Notes: generated from the letters alone by a model not told the origin. DNA of 64,000 nt from Pomacea canaliculata (GCF_003073045.1 NC_037595.1:2294001-2358000); one strand, 5' to 3'; numbered from the stretch's first letter, positions 23,279 to 34,404 are shown. Program-made: numbers and translations.

Positions 23279-23475
23279 CCTCAAAGTCTATCGGATGTCG
23301 GGGAACTCAATGGTTGAAAGACGAGAGGATGAGTGGCCGCCGCTTGTGTACAGGGTATGGAGGCACACAGAACACACGGCTTGTCTTCTGTCCACTGTTT
23401 GTGCTGCTGACCACGGCCAGAAGAAATAACTGTAAACAACTGAGAGACTTGCACTGCACGAAACATATAACTGTG
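23279..23475. other. Highly conserved island, unit 3 copy
   Basis: The partner of 16486-16668. It lies 120-320 bp beyond the stop codon of R5. It may belong to the R5 3' untranslated region or be a regulatory element. It carries a 15-bp segment that the unit 2 copy lacks. Confidence 0.5.
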
Positions 23476-23597
23476 CTTCATCAATTTATGCTTAATTTTC
23501 TTTATAGCCACAAGCGCTGCCTTTTATTATGGAATAGGTTTACTGTTAATGTTATCACGTGACTTCAACACGTATGTCTTGTAACTTTATTCTAAAT

Positions 23598-24629
23598 TTA
23601 TAAACAGTGCAGAGCTTTTATATCAGACTTAAAGCGCGATGAATGTCGATAATAGATAACAAAGTTAATACAACAGTTGACTCCAGTACATAAGGTGGCA
23701 AAGACACCCGTTGTCAAAAAGCTGTTATTGTACCGACCACCCATTTGGAAATCGGGTAGAAAGACTGATGTTATAATTAATATGACATATGGTATCGAGG
23801 TGAGAATGTAGACACACGACACAAGCACCAGCATCTTGATCACCGCCGCCTGTTGGACTTGTTTGCTATTTCCGTTGGAACTTGTCTTCTGTCGCCACAA
23901 GATGGCTGCCTTCAACTTGACAATGGTCGCCGCAGTTGCCAAGCACATACTTAGGAATATGCATGAGGGTAAGACAGTCAGAAGAAAAACCTCTAACCCG
24001 TGGAATAAAAAGAAATTATATTTGTAGGTAGGAGAGAGTTTTAGAAACCAGGAGGTAGTCTGGTTTGTAATGTTGCTGCGTTTTGTGGCAATATCGTATT
24101 GGAAGAAAGTGTAGACAAAGCCAAGCTGGCTGAGTACGTAGATCGAAGCAAGCAGCGCCCCCATGCTGCGAGTTTTCATGAGCGAAGTTGCTCGCAGGGG
24201 GAGATAAACGCACACACACCGTTCTACAGTGATCACCAGAGTTATGCAGCTTGCTAGCGTCCTCATTTCATCTCGGATCCCAAGTCCGTACCAAAGTGTT
24301 TTGTAGTAAACCTCCTGTCCTAGCAACTCGTCTGCAAGCTCGATGAATGGACCGAACGGTGAAGTACCGAGCATGGAGAGTAAGTACAACAGGTCTGCCA
24401 GGGCCAGACAGAACAGACAGAAGTTCATCCGGTCTCTCAGACCCTGGCGCCAGAAGACCACACAGTTGACTATGTTGGACGGAATGCCAAATACAAATAT
24501 TAGAGGCTTGATCACTCCCTGTGCCACTAAATTAAATTGTTTAAACGCTTCGTAGCTGACAGGATCCACAGCATTGCTCCTTGACAACAGGTTGTTATCA
24601 TCGGCAGAGAGGTTGGGATGTGTACTCAT
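23598..24629 (-). CDS. R5: rhodopsin-class GPCR at the second unit position
   Basis: A 343-residue receptor, the shortest of the set and the only intact gene at the second-receptor position of the three units. TM1 about 38-64 with GIPSN (48-52); TM2 about 69-90; TM3 about 110-144 with RDEMR (119-123) and ERC (136-138); TM4 about 156-177; NIT in ECL2; TM5 about 208-238; TM6 about 264-290 with TSIPY; TM7 about 302-326 with NFVIY, so the Asn of NPxxY is kept and the Pro is Phe. The LPWNN signature seen in every other gene here is replaced by LSRSN (15-19). The tail is short (IKALHCL). The first ATG at 24627-24629 is used. A 10-bp sequence, TCAAAAAGCT, occurs near the coding 3' end (23714-23723) and again upstream of the start (24808-24817). 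Confidence 0.94.
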   Translation of the reverse strand: MSTHPNLSADDNNLLSRSNAVDPVSYEAFKQFNLVAQGVIKPLIFVFGIPSNIVNCVVFWRQGLRDRMNFCLFCLALADLLYLLSMLGTSPFGPFIELADELLGQEVYYKTLWYGLGIRDEMRTLASCITLVITVERCVCVYLPLRATSLMKTRSMGALLASIYVLSQLGFVYTFFQYDIATKRSNITNQTTSWFLKLSPTYKYNFFLFHGLEVFLLTVLPSCIFLSMCLATAATIVKLKAAILWRQKTSSNGNSKQVQQAAVIKMLVLVSCVYILTSIPYVILIITSVFLPDFQMGGRYNNSFLTTGVFATLCTGVNCCINFVIYYRHSSRFKSDIKALHCL

Positions 24630-25618
24630 GATGATGATGACAATGTCTTCCCAAATAAAACTTGCAGTGGATGTTTCTCTTACTCATTCTGAGCAGTCTG
24701 TGATCCCAGCATCCTTTCGTCAGCTCCAGCGAGTCCTTTTATTTGTTATCTTCTCTCCCTATGGTTGAAAATCTTTAACAACTTTTGCTTTAATTTATAG
24801 AAAATTTTCAAAAAGCTTTATCAATATTATTAATGACAATGCTTCGTCTTTCACAAAGAAAATGAATGTCTGTAAAGAACAATATACTTTGTTTATTTAA
24901 GGTGTGTACAGAAAAGAGCCTATCTCAGATTTCCTATATTTACCGAGCACTTACAAACAGACAGCATATAACTAAGACAATTATTTTTAATTATTCGTCT
25001 ACAATTCTTTTTTGTTGAGACATTGGCATTCGTTGCATTCTGTGCTCGCTCGTCCAGTGGCTTTAGTATATTAATATCTACCAGCGATTGGAATAATGTT
25101 ACATTTGAATATTGATGTGTTCAAGACTTCGGCACACTCGCATACCATACACACACGCACACACACAACACAACACACGCGATTGCAACCGTTCACATAT
25201 TCCACACCCACACATTCTCACAATCAAACACACACGCACGCACACACGTTTAATGTAAATATATACTCATGTATACTTTGAAATTGTAATTTAATATATA
25301 TATACATCGGAGGTTAATGTGAGCTTGCATTAGATTGAAATAGTGTGTGTGTGCGCGCGCATGTGCGTGCAAGAGAGAGAGAAAAAAATTATTCAAAGTG
25401 AATAAAGTTCTGTTGTTGATGTATAACCTCTCCCGATACAGGATATACTTGCCGCTGGTTACAGAGAATGTGGCTTCCAGTCATTTGTCCGAGGGAAAAT
25501 GAAACTTGCATGTTTTTGTCTTCGTCACAGAGATTGATATGTCGGACTATAACTTAACTATGTTTGTGTTGTAAGAAAAGTAGAGATGGAAGGTGTGACA
25601 CTGTGGACGGAGTAGTAG

Positions 25619-25674
25619 ACCGGGTGTTGTTTACCGGGTGTTGTTTACCGGGTGTTGTTTACCGGGTGTTGTGT
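25619..25674. repeat. 14-bp tandem repeat, four copies
   Basis: Four head-to-tail copies of ACCGGGTGTTGTTT, the last changed at its end. It is not present at the matching place in unit 1. Confidence 0.92.
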
Positions 25675-26254
25675 GGGTGGTGATGGCGACTTATCCCATG
25701 AAGATCTCTATTGTTCGCGTTCGTTGTGATTACCAAACCGGGATTAGAAAGTTGTATTCAGGCGCCCAATAATTAATAAATCGAGAAAAAAGGCCTGATT
25801 AACAGGAATTTCGTTCTCTAGAATATGAAAACATGTTTTAGTAGAAATTTCAGATGCGCAGTAAATGATGGGAATTCTATGTTGTTCACACACCTACGAG
25901 CGAAGGTGATTTAAAAATGAACACCGTGTGATAAACTTTTTTTTACTCACCTAAATCTTTTTATGGAACAAACGATTAACTATTGTGAAAGAAGTAAACA
26001 TTTATTTGTAATAAAACACGTAATCAGCTTATATCAACACTAATCTCAGTAACACCATGAGTTCCTTACACACCCGTATAGTGTAGAGCTGACTAAGACA
26101 CTGTCACAATCACACACGTGCCTGCAGACAGCACAAGGAGGGTTAAAATATTACATTTGAATAATGGCACCACAGCCAGGGTTAGAGTACAGACTAGTTA
26201 CACGAATGGCCAATGTAAAGTTGGTGGTCAGCTCACAGGAAATGTTATGGGCAT

Positions 26255-26364
26255 GTTAGTTTACTGTGAGTTTATTGTTAGTTTACTGTTAGTTTATTGT
26301 TAGTTTACTTGTAGTTTATTGTCATTTTGTTGTTAGTCTATTGTTAACTTATTGTTAGTTTACT
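26255..26364. repeat. 11-bp tandem repeat, about ten copies
   Basis: A run of GTTAGTTTA(T/C)T-like 11-mers, with scattered substitutions and single-base length changes. Confidence 0.85.
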
Positions 26365-27343
26365 GTAACACGTTTGTCGTGCAGCTAGTGGCGCGTGGTG
26401 AGCAGGGTGACTTGTCCTTGTCCTGTAAACAGCTGAAGTCAATTAGTCGCAAAGTGAAGGTTTACAGACTTTGCTGCTCGATGTAGTTGGACCTAGTTGC
26501 TGATGACCATGGTATACATTGTGTACATCAACTTATAAATACAACCCTGAGAAAATAGAAACTGTGCGACCTATTGGTTGCCTATTTCTTTGTGTATCAT
26601 ATAATCATAGCTGATTACAAAATATTTAATTAAGTGGTAACAGCAAACACTGCTTTGATGCGAATTTCGATAAAGTAATTGATTGTTAAGCTGTTAGTCA
26701 GACTTTTATAAAATAAACATCATTCCTTGTAAACAGAGATGTAAAAATTCATGTTATTCTCAGATTACGGCCTCATAAGCAGCTTTTTACAAAAATATTT
26801 TTAAAGGACAGGATGTTAAAGTAACAAAGATGAGTACAACATATTCTGGAAGATTTAAGAATGAATCTTGTTATTTAAAGGAAAACTCCATTAGCCATTG
26901 ACACAAATGATTAAGAAAGACGCTCTGAGACCTTGATACTGAGCACTCGGGTACTTAATCCGTTAATTACAACTGCGTCTAAAACATCATTCTGGGTCCA
27001 GCTCACGAAGGTTTCCCTTTGTTTCGCTGTACAATGACAACTTCTCACGCAAGGGATAACTTTTAGTTTCCAAAAGTCACTAAAAAGATTGCAGTCTTTA
27101 AATTGCATTCACTGTCTGGAGATGAACCGTACAATTGTTAGCCAGACAACAGTAGTGAATGTTGACACAATACTGAGTTGAGTAAATAAGATAAAGTCCC
27201 AGAGATACACAGCTCGATTAGAGGTTGGCAGGTACACAATCTGTGTGTGAAAACAGACAAATTCTATTTCTTTCCAGTTTGGTTTCTTTTGAGACACGTG
27301 ACAGCAAACGTGTTCTTCGTACAATTTCGTTGAACTTCGTAAA

Positions 27344-27418
27344 ATTTAGCAATAATTACAAGCAGTCTATTTAGCAATAATTACAAGCAGTCTATTTAGC
27401 AATAATTACAAGCAGTCT
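27344..27418. repeat. 25-bp tandem repeat, three identical copies
   Basis: Copies at 27344-27368, 27369-27393 and 27394-27418, each beginning ATTTAGCAATAA and ending CAAGCAGTCT, with no differences. The identity suggests a recent event or an assembly artefact. Confidence 0.95.
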
Positions 27419-28113
27419 TACTCCACTTACCCTCTCTGTGGTGGCGCTGGCACTACAGAGTTCTGTAAGCTCAATAGGTAAAAGCAAGTGTTCCAACTGT
27501 AAGCACAGCACTCACAATATATATTTCACATGAGTTTTAAATCAAAGCAACTTCTAGTAAGATTTTAAGCTAACCACAACCCAAACTGTAAGTACAATAT
27601 GAAATTAAATAATTTCTTACTTATCATAATGTAACTTTAAGAAGGTTACCACTTTGCGGTCCTGAGTCTTTCTCCTTTTATGGTGAAATGAGATCCACAT
27701 ATTTGTAATCATTTTCTGCTTAGTTCTTACATTCTTTTCAGTACAAAAACTACACTAACTTTAATTGTGATTTATTTGGCTAGAAAACCTTTAAAACCAA
27801 TCCCGTCCACCTTTTTCTCCATTTGCAATAAAATCTTTTTTTATATTTCATTTTATTTATCAGCTGCCTTCCCATCTTCTGAACATGACCCGAAGTTTAA
27901 ACGTGTGTATGGTTACAATGGAAATGCATTACAAAGACTGTACACTGTTACACCATAGTGTACCCTACATTGCAAAGCCTTTACCCTGTTATACAATTAA
28001 ATACACTTTCAATTACAAATTCTAAAAATCACAGCCTCTTTTTTCAGTCAGTACTGTGCTGACCACAAATTTATCCACCAAAAAGATTGAAACCGTTAAG
28101 TCTTTCGTCAAAA

Positions 28114-29232
28114 TCAATTTTTGTATGTTTGTTGTCTAGTCTTTTCAGTAATTATCGTCGAATTATTTATTTTAGGAAGTATAGAGGTTGAAGTGCTAGA
28201 CATTCCGCAGCAACAGAGAGCTTTAATTTCAGATTTATAGCGAGATGAGTGTCGATAATAGATAACAAAGTTAACAGAACAATTAACTGCGGTACAAATG
28301 GTCGCCAACACGCCCATGGTCAGAAAACTGTTCTGATACCGACCGCCAAAGTCGAAACTGGTCACAAACACTGACACAACATTTAAAGCCACATAGGGTG
28401 CAGAAGTTACTAAATACACACAGGACACAAGCACCAGCATCTTGATGAGCACCACCTGCTGGACCTGACTGTCGCCGCCACTGAAACTTGTCTTCTGGCG
28501 CCACAAGATGGCCGCTTTGAGTTTAATAACGGTCGCGGCTGTCGCTATGAACATTGCTATGAATATGCATGGTGGCAAACCGATGAGAAAGAAACCCTGC
28601 AACACGCGTAGTAAGACGTAGTTGTCTCTGAGAGTCGTGGACTGCTCTAAAGACCAGTAGACAGTTTGGTTTGTGACATTGCTACGTCTGGCAGTCACTT
28701 CATACTCAAACAAAGCGTAGACAAAGCCTAGCTGGGTGATGACGTAGATGGAAGCAAGCAGCGCCCCCATGCTGCGAGTTTTGATAAGGAAAGTAGCGCG
28801 AAGGGGGAGATAAACGCACACACACCGCTCGATAGCAATGACAAGAGTTATGCAGCCTGCCATGGTCCTCGTCTCATCTCTGATCCATATTCCAAACCTG
28901 AGAGATTTGTAATAAATTTCTTTACCGAGCAGCTCGTCTGCAAGTTCAACAAACGGTCCGACCTGTGAGGTACCCAGCAGGGAAAGTAAGTACAACAGGT
29001 CTGCCAGGGCCAGACAGAAGAGACAGAAGTTCATCCTGTCCCTCAGACCCTGGCGCCAGAAGACCACACAGTTGACCACATTGGAAGGAATCCCCGCCAT
29101 GAAAATCAGAGGCTTGACAATGCACTGGGCCATGAAATTAAATCTTTTAAATGCTTCGTAGCTGATAGGATCGTACACATTGTTCCATGGTAAGACTGTG
29201 TCAGCAGCTGATGTATTGGAATGTACATTCAT
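28114..29232 (-). CDS. R6: rhodopsin-class GPCR, innermost of the minus array
   Basis: A 372-residue receptor in one frame. LPWNN at 14-18; TM1 about 36-63 with GIPSN (47-51); TM2 about 68-90; TM3 about 109-143 with RDETR (118-122) and ERC (135-137); NVT in ECL2; TM6 with TSAPY; TM7 with NFVIY, where only the Pro of NPxxY is changed. The tail is long, about 40 residues, with a CCC cluster that could be palmitoylated and Ser/Thr residues (SSTSTS) that could be phosphorylated. It is closest to R5 in the TM2-TM3 region (GTS(Q/P)xGPF) but well separated from it. The ATG at 29230-29232 is the first in frame. It is the last minus-strand gene before the divergent spacer. Confidence 0.94.
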   Translation of the reverse strand: MNVHSNTSAADTVLPWNNVYDPISYEAFKRFNFMAQCIVKPLIFMAGIPSNVVNCVVFWRQGLRDRMNFCLFCLALADLLYLLSLLGTSQVGPFVELADELLGKEIYYKSLRFGIWIRDETRTMAGCITLVIAIERCVCVYLPLRATFLIKTRSMGALLASIYVITQLGFVYALFEYEVTARRSNVTNQTVYWSLEQSTTLRDNYVLLRVLQGFFLIGLPPCIFIAMFIATAATVIKLKAAILWRQKTSFSGGDSQVQQVVLIKMLVLVSCVYLVTSAPYVALNVVSVFVTSFDFGGRYQNSFLTMGVLATICTAVNCSVNFVIYYRHSSRYKSEIKALCCCGMSSTSTSILPKINNSTIITEKTRQQTYKN

Positions 29233-32200
29233 GATTCTGTACTTCTCAACTTATTCATTAGTCCCTCTCCGATCTTTGTTATCTACACGTGTTTATAATC
29301 TACCCATCCGGGGAATACTAAGGTAAGCTTTTATTCCAAATGTCACAGACCAAATTGCTATTTGTTAATTGTCACGTTCATATTGTCAACAAACATCAAT
29401 CAATCATCTTTGACTAAAGTTTTTTAAATCATATTATTTTGGTAAATGCAAAAAACAATGTTCGTAAGAAAAATCCTAGAAAGATTTAATTTCTTTTCAA
29501 TCAGACAATATTTTAAAGCTGTAATTATCTGTTTTGCTATTCAGTTTCTAAATTATACAAGAAAGACAAAAATCATCGAGAATTTTTCATGGTAACGATG
29601 TTTACTGAGCGCATAAACTAGACATAAATTAAAATACAAATACAGAAAATAACAATTACATGTTGGTATTTCAAAGTAAACTACATGTTATACCTGAGCT
29701 TACTTGGACGGTTCAAGTTAACGACATTCTGCGTATACACAGGTAAGTATATTTTTATTGTTAAGCTCTGAACATTGCACTCACACACATATATCAGCTT
29801 GAACACACATGCAAACAGGTGTAAATAGACTCGCGCGCACACATCGTCACACGCTCAATACATGCACACAAGAACATGTCCTGAGACACGTATGTACCTG
29901 TCAGAAATTGTCAGATGTTCAGTACAATGACCTGCCACCAGGGGTCGCAGTCATGAAGCGAGAGAAATTCGTTTCTCCGGGAAAATAGGGGAAAATCGGG
30001 ATGTCAAGAAAAAGCTTCTCGTGTTTGTAGTTACGCTGTGATACCTACATCCAGCGGACACTACCTAGAATCTCTTTACCCCAGGTATCTTTACCACCAC
30101 TTTACAGCCACAGCTCCATGGGTAAAATATCATCTCCGGGATCCGGAAACTACTTGATAACTTTAAGACGCTTTTCCTTGAGTTCCCTATGCTGCCCTCG
30201 GGATACGAGCTGCCCTTGCTTCGTACCTACGGCTCCTGAAGGAAGTTACAAAAGAGAAAAGACAAACATTTTTTTCGGGGTATTATTTTGAAGCCGTAAC
30301 TGTGGAGGTAGTACATTGAAACCAGCGCTTGGAGGGTAAGTTGAGGAAAATACATTTCCTGACTTAAAATCGAGAAGCAATGACAGGCAAGAAATGTCAG
30401 CAGTAAACTTTATGAATAAAGTTTGCGAAAAACCAGAGTATACAATTCTACAGCAACAGGTACCAGCTGGTCACTATTGAGTTTTAATATATATTTTTAA
30501 TATGTTAAACTCGTTTATGTTATTTATGTAGCAAATATAGACAAAGAATAGTAACAGTAAATATATCAACGATGTAAACATGAATATACTGATGTTTCCT
30601 CTGTTATTGTACCTGTAACCATTGCTTGTCCCGAATTACTTTCTAAGAAAGCAGAAAAATGATTTTATGTTTAACATCTGTGTATCCCTGATGCCTAACT
30701 CGAGCCATGGGCTCTACAAATCATTTAACTTCCATCAAGTTTTCACATCAAATACATCTTTTATCTCGTACATGTGGATCGGAACTATTTGTAATGACGA
30801 ATGAGTCGGTGAATTTACTGTAAGTTTTTTTATGAGTGTCAAAAGTGTGTACTTACTGTTGATTTGTTAATGAGATTAACACATGTATGTCGGTCATGCA
30901 CTTGACTGGGGGGGGGGGGAGGGGGGGCTTTCAAGCGAATGATCAAACGAGTGAACTACAGAATAATTTTGCAGTAATTTTGCGGGTGTACGACTATGTG
31001 TGATGTTTTTGTATTAAAGAATTATAAATGCACAAGAAAGATTTTTTTTATTTGACTTCAGATGATGTCTCAATAATAAATCCAAACGCGTCAGTCGCTA
31101 TCATAAGCTTACTCAGTTCTTGTAGAGAACGAACTCACTGAATGTTAATACCTGTAAAAAAATATACATATCTTAGAAGTATGTCGTTACCCCGGGTAGA
31201 GCTCGGCTTGATACAGCCTGCCAGAGACTTTCTTACTGTTGAGACTCTGCTCTGTCGGATCATTCTAAACTTCTCTAGACAAGTTCAAACTGTTGCAACC
31301 CAGGCTCTACTTATCCCAGACGATTCCAGACCGTTAGAACTATTTTACACTCGCAAGTGAAGTACTCCATATTTGTATAACAGATCCACACTTCCAAAGT
31401 TTTGTGTTTGCTGTTTATTGTGGAATAATGTTGATGATAAACTGACTTTGACACACGCTAGGATGCTCATGTCAGAAGTCTTCACGCCCAACTGTAATTG
31501 TCGGTTTGACGACTCTTGTTATTCGTTAAAATGGTTCTCGAGATGTTCAGAAGGAAAGAAATTATTTTGTGAAAAATATTATGTTGATCAAAAAGGTAAA
31601 TGGGACAAGCTTTTGTTAGTGAGAGGGGGCGTCTCCTCTCTGTCGCTGCCTTACCTTCCACACGTCTGTTGGTCACATCGCCATTCTGTATGTCGCGTCA
31701 CACGGGAATGGAACCGCTTAGTGTCCACCTTTGAGATTTCCACATTTCAAGAAAGATAAGCATTTTAGGTCCATAAGATGGCGATTTTCACGAACGAGGA
31801 AACGTGATTGTTACAGAAGCAGTTGGTGGAAGAAGAAAGGCGGAAAGAGCGAACGAAGACACTAGGCAAGGAAAAGCAGTCAATGACGATGATGAGAGTA
31901 CGAAAAGAACACACATACTCGTACACCCGCCCTTCCTCTTGAAAATTTACTCGATAGTTCACTTTATCGGTCATGATAACAGCAATAATCGCAGACAAAC
32001 AAAGGGACAGGACAATCACAAGGTAATGAAGGAAAACAAATATCCACAGAGAGCTCCAACATACAGACCTTCAAGCCTCTACCTCAAGACTGAGTATTCT
32101 TTATTAACCCAAGGGGAGCAGCAACTCTCTGAAATAAGCAAGCATAGCATCGGAGAGCAGAGATTTCAAATGATGTTGTGATGTTGTGTATTTATCCGCT

Positions 32201-32546
32201 GCTGTCTTCTCGCCCACTACTCTGTGTGCCCTATGTAACAAATGTACGAGGCGCCCACTATATCAGTGTGCAGACGCTTCTGCTCGTTTCTTATTCCTTG
32301 TCTTTTTTTTTCTTTCTTTCTGTTTCCTAGCGAAGCGTGTCTCTCATTGTACGACAGGTTGATTCGTACCCACACATTTTATGGGAAATATTTTACGAAC
32401 TAATCCCGGTGTCGCGGGACCGTTTGCCGTGAGCAAGTGTTGCTATGAGTGAGAGAGAGTTGTGTGGGTCTGTCCATGGCCACCTCATGCATCTGGTAAT
32501 TACTTTCAGGAGGTATTTTACTTTACAATGTCAAAACAAAATTTAA

Positions 32547-32640
<94 letters not shown>

Positions 32641-33174
32641 AACACACACAAACTTTGAGGCGCACTTGCTCACGTACACACAAACTTTGGTAACCATAAA
32701 TTGTTAAATAAATATCGTGGGGTCAAAATATATTTCTTATTACTTGTATTCTGTATTGAAAAACAAACCAAAACTAAATATACTCAAAAAATATCAGGCC
32801 TATTTTCGACTGAATAATTTTTATATAATTGCTAGACATCGGAAGTGCAGCTGGAATTTGGCTAATTTGACTTATTTTCTCTAATTTCTGAATTTGTTTA
32901 ATGACTTTTTCGATAAATTTCGTCCCACGCTAAACAAGTTGAACATTTCTACATTTTTTAAAAAAGTAATTAAGTTATTTCAAAAATAAATATTAGAACT
33001 GTTTCCACAATGCGTCAATACTACATTATTAACGGATCAAGAGCAATTTTCAAACATAAATAGTTTTTATACCATTCAGTCTCAAAAATAAAATATTTAA
33101 ATGAGAGAATGTTTTTGAATAAATTTCGCTGAGACTTGATTTACAGGTAGTGGAAAAACGTTTTGTCAAGAGAC
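29233..33174. other. Divergent spacer between the two receptor arrays
   Basis: About 3.9 kb from which R6 reads left and R7 reads right. It holds a CA-rich zone (29780-29890), a hairpin GAGAAA-TTCG-TTTCTC (29962-29977), a G-rich run (about 30908-30927), and a long CA tract (32548-32636). Open frames at 31373-31759 and 31804-32181 have mixed composition and no recognisable domain, so I do not call them. A possible splice acceptor (TTGATTTACAG, ending 33146) lies just upstream of R7. Shared regulation is possible but not shown. Confidence 0.5.
32548..32636. repeat. CA dinucleotide microsatellite
   Basis: An uninterrupted AC/CA tract of about 89 bp, followed by a decayed end (GAAAAACACACACAAAC). 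Confidence 0.97.
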
Positions 33175-34287
33175 ATGAATGATAACATAAGCTCCACGTC
33201 TGCGAGTAACGAATCCAGAGTTGCTTCCCCCTGGAACAACGTAGATGACCTCATCACGTACGAAACGTTTCAGAAGTTCAACCTCTACGTGCAGTGCTTG
33301 ATCAAGCCGTTAGTTCTCCTGGTGGGCGTGCCATCCAACGTGGTCAACTGTGTCGTCTTCTGGCGCCAGGGACTGCGGGACCGCATGAACCTCTGCCTCT
33401 TCTGTTTGTCTCTGACAGACCTGCTCTACCTGATCTTGGTGTTCGTGCAGACGGTTATCGGGCCGTTTGTCGAGTTCGTGGACATCTTGTTAGGGAAGGA
33501 GATTTATTATAAATGCGTTGTGTACAGCGGGTGGGTCTCCCAGGAGTTGCGGCTTCTGTCCGGGTGCATCAGTCTCGTCATCGGGGTGGAGCGGTGCGTG
33601 TGCGTCCTGTTGCCCCTGCGTGCTGTGTCCCTCATTTCTTCCCGCACCATGGGGTTGCTGTTGTGCTCTGTTTATGTCATCACCCAGCTAGGTTTTGTCA
33701 CGAGCCTCATGTCATTTCAAGTCATTGCTGTGCTTGACAGCAAGACGAGTAAGGTCCTGTACTGGACCACGGCGCCCACGGACGCGCTGAAGAACTACCG
33801 CAGTCTCTTCAACATCATTCAGAGGGTCCTCTTAGAAACCGTCCTACCTGTCTCGATCTTCGTGGTGCTGTCCATCACCACAGGTATCACGGTGGCCAGG
33901 TTAAAGGCCGCCATGTTGTGGCGGGAGCAGACGAGCTCCAAGGGTAGTGATGACAATCGTGGCCAACAGGTGGCGCTGACTAGGATGCTTGTGCTTGTTT
34001 CAGTTGTGTATATAATAACGGCTTTACCGTACATCGCCTACACACTGGTTGCCGTCTTTGTTCCTGAGTTTAATTTTGGCGGCAAGTACCAGAACAGCCT
34101 CTTTCTCGTCGCGCTGATCTCCACGGTGTGCTCCATGATTAACGGTTCGTTTAATGTTTTTATTTACTACCGGCAGTCCTCCCGCTACCGGGCGGTGCTC
34201 CAGACCTTGTGTTGTTCTAACAGTCACGACAAACAGAAAAGTTTAAACTGTGACACTACGGTGACTTCCTTTGTGTCAAAAACGTAA
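33175..34287 (+). CDS. R7: rhodopsin-class GPCR, first gene of the plus array
   Basis: A 370-residue receptor. The open frame reaches back to a TTG at 33163, but the first ATG is 33175 (MNDNISS), which I use. SPWNN at 18-22; TM1 about 37-65 with GVPSN (51-55); TM2 about 71-93 (LSLTDLLYL); TM3 about 112-147 with QELR (123-126) and ERC (139-141); TM6 with TALPY; TM7 with NVFIY. ECL3 has FGGKYQNS, as in the minus-strand subfamily (LGGRYQNS), so R7 groups with R1-R6 by sequence although it is on the other strand. The coding region is visibly more GC-rich than its flanks and than R2-R4. AATAAA follows at 34405-34410, about 120 bp after the stop. The ligand is unknown. Confidence 0.94.
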   Translation: MNDNISSTSASNESRVASPWNNVDDLITYETFQKFNLYVQCLIKPLVLLVGVPSNVVNCVVFWRQGLRDRMNLCLFCLSLTDLLYLILVFVQTVIGPFVEFVDILLGKEIYYKCVVYSGWVSQELRLLSGCISLVIGVERCVCVLLPLRAVSLISSRTMGLLLCSVYVITQLGFVTSLMSFQVIAVLDSKTSKVLYWTTAPTDALKNYRSLFNIIQRVLLETVLPVSIFVVLSITTGITVARLKAAMLWREQTSSKGSDDNRGQQVALTRMLVLVSVVYIITALPYIAYTLVAVFVPEFNFGGKYQNSLFLVALISTVCSMINGSFNVFIYYRQSSRYRAVLQTLCCSNSHDKQKSLNCDTTVTSFVSKT

Positions 34288-34404
34288 CAATGGGACACAC
34301 ACTTGAACTATCGAAACGAGAATGACGATGACTATTCCTTATTAACGAGATATAAAATATTTTTAAAAAAAATTTTCATTTAGCCCTAGCCTATACGTGG
34401 AAAT

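Larger units (their letters stand above)
19785..23597. other. Unit 3 spacer: 5' flank of R4, 3' flank of R5
   Basis: Aligns with the unit 1 and 2 spacers. It holds a small CA tract (about 20360-20395), AGT repeats (about 20895-20935), the conserved upstream block (20935-21150), a long TG tract, segments parallel to 15310-16340, and the conserved island at 23279-23475. An open frame of 147 codons at 21810-22253 (minus) has no counterpart frame in unit 2 and is not called. Confidence 0.55.
24630..28113. other. Intergenic between R5 and R6
   Basis: The first kilobase (to about 25800) is the R5 5' flank, matching DNA beside the two relics. It contains CA-rich DNA (about 25145-25245) and a 14-bp minisatellite. 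From 25.8 to 28.1 kb I see no match to the other units; it has an 11-bp and a 25-bp tandem array and no convincing gene. Confidence 0.5.

Noticed and set aside
27767-27958. A 63-codon frame near R6 as a small gene
   Set aside because: Low-complexity translation with no counterpart in other units and no supporting signals.
30908-30927. G-rich run as a G-quadruplex regulator between the arrays
   Set aside because: It is close to a homopolymer and may be sequencing or assembly noise; nothing else supports a role.
31373-32181. Two open frames of 128 and 125 codons in the divergent spacer
   Set aside because: No recognised domain, and open frames also exist on the opposite strand. A Cys-rich start in the first is suggestive but too little to call.
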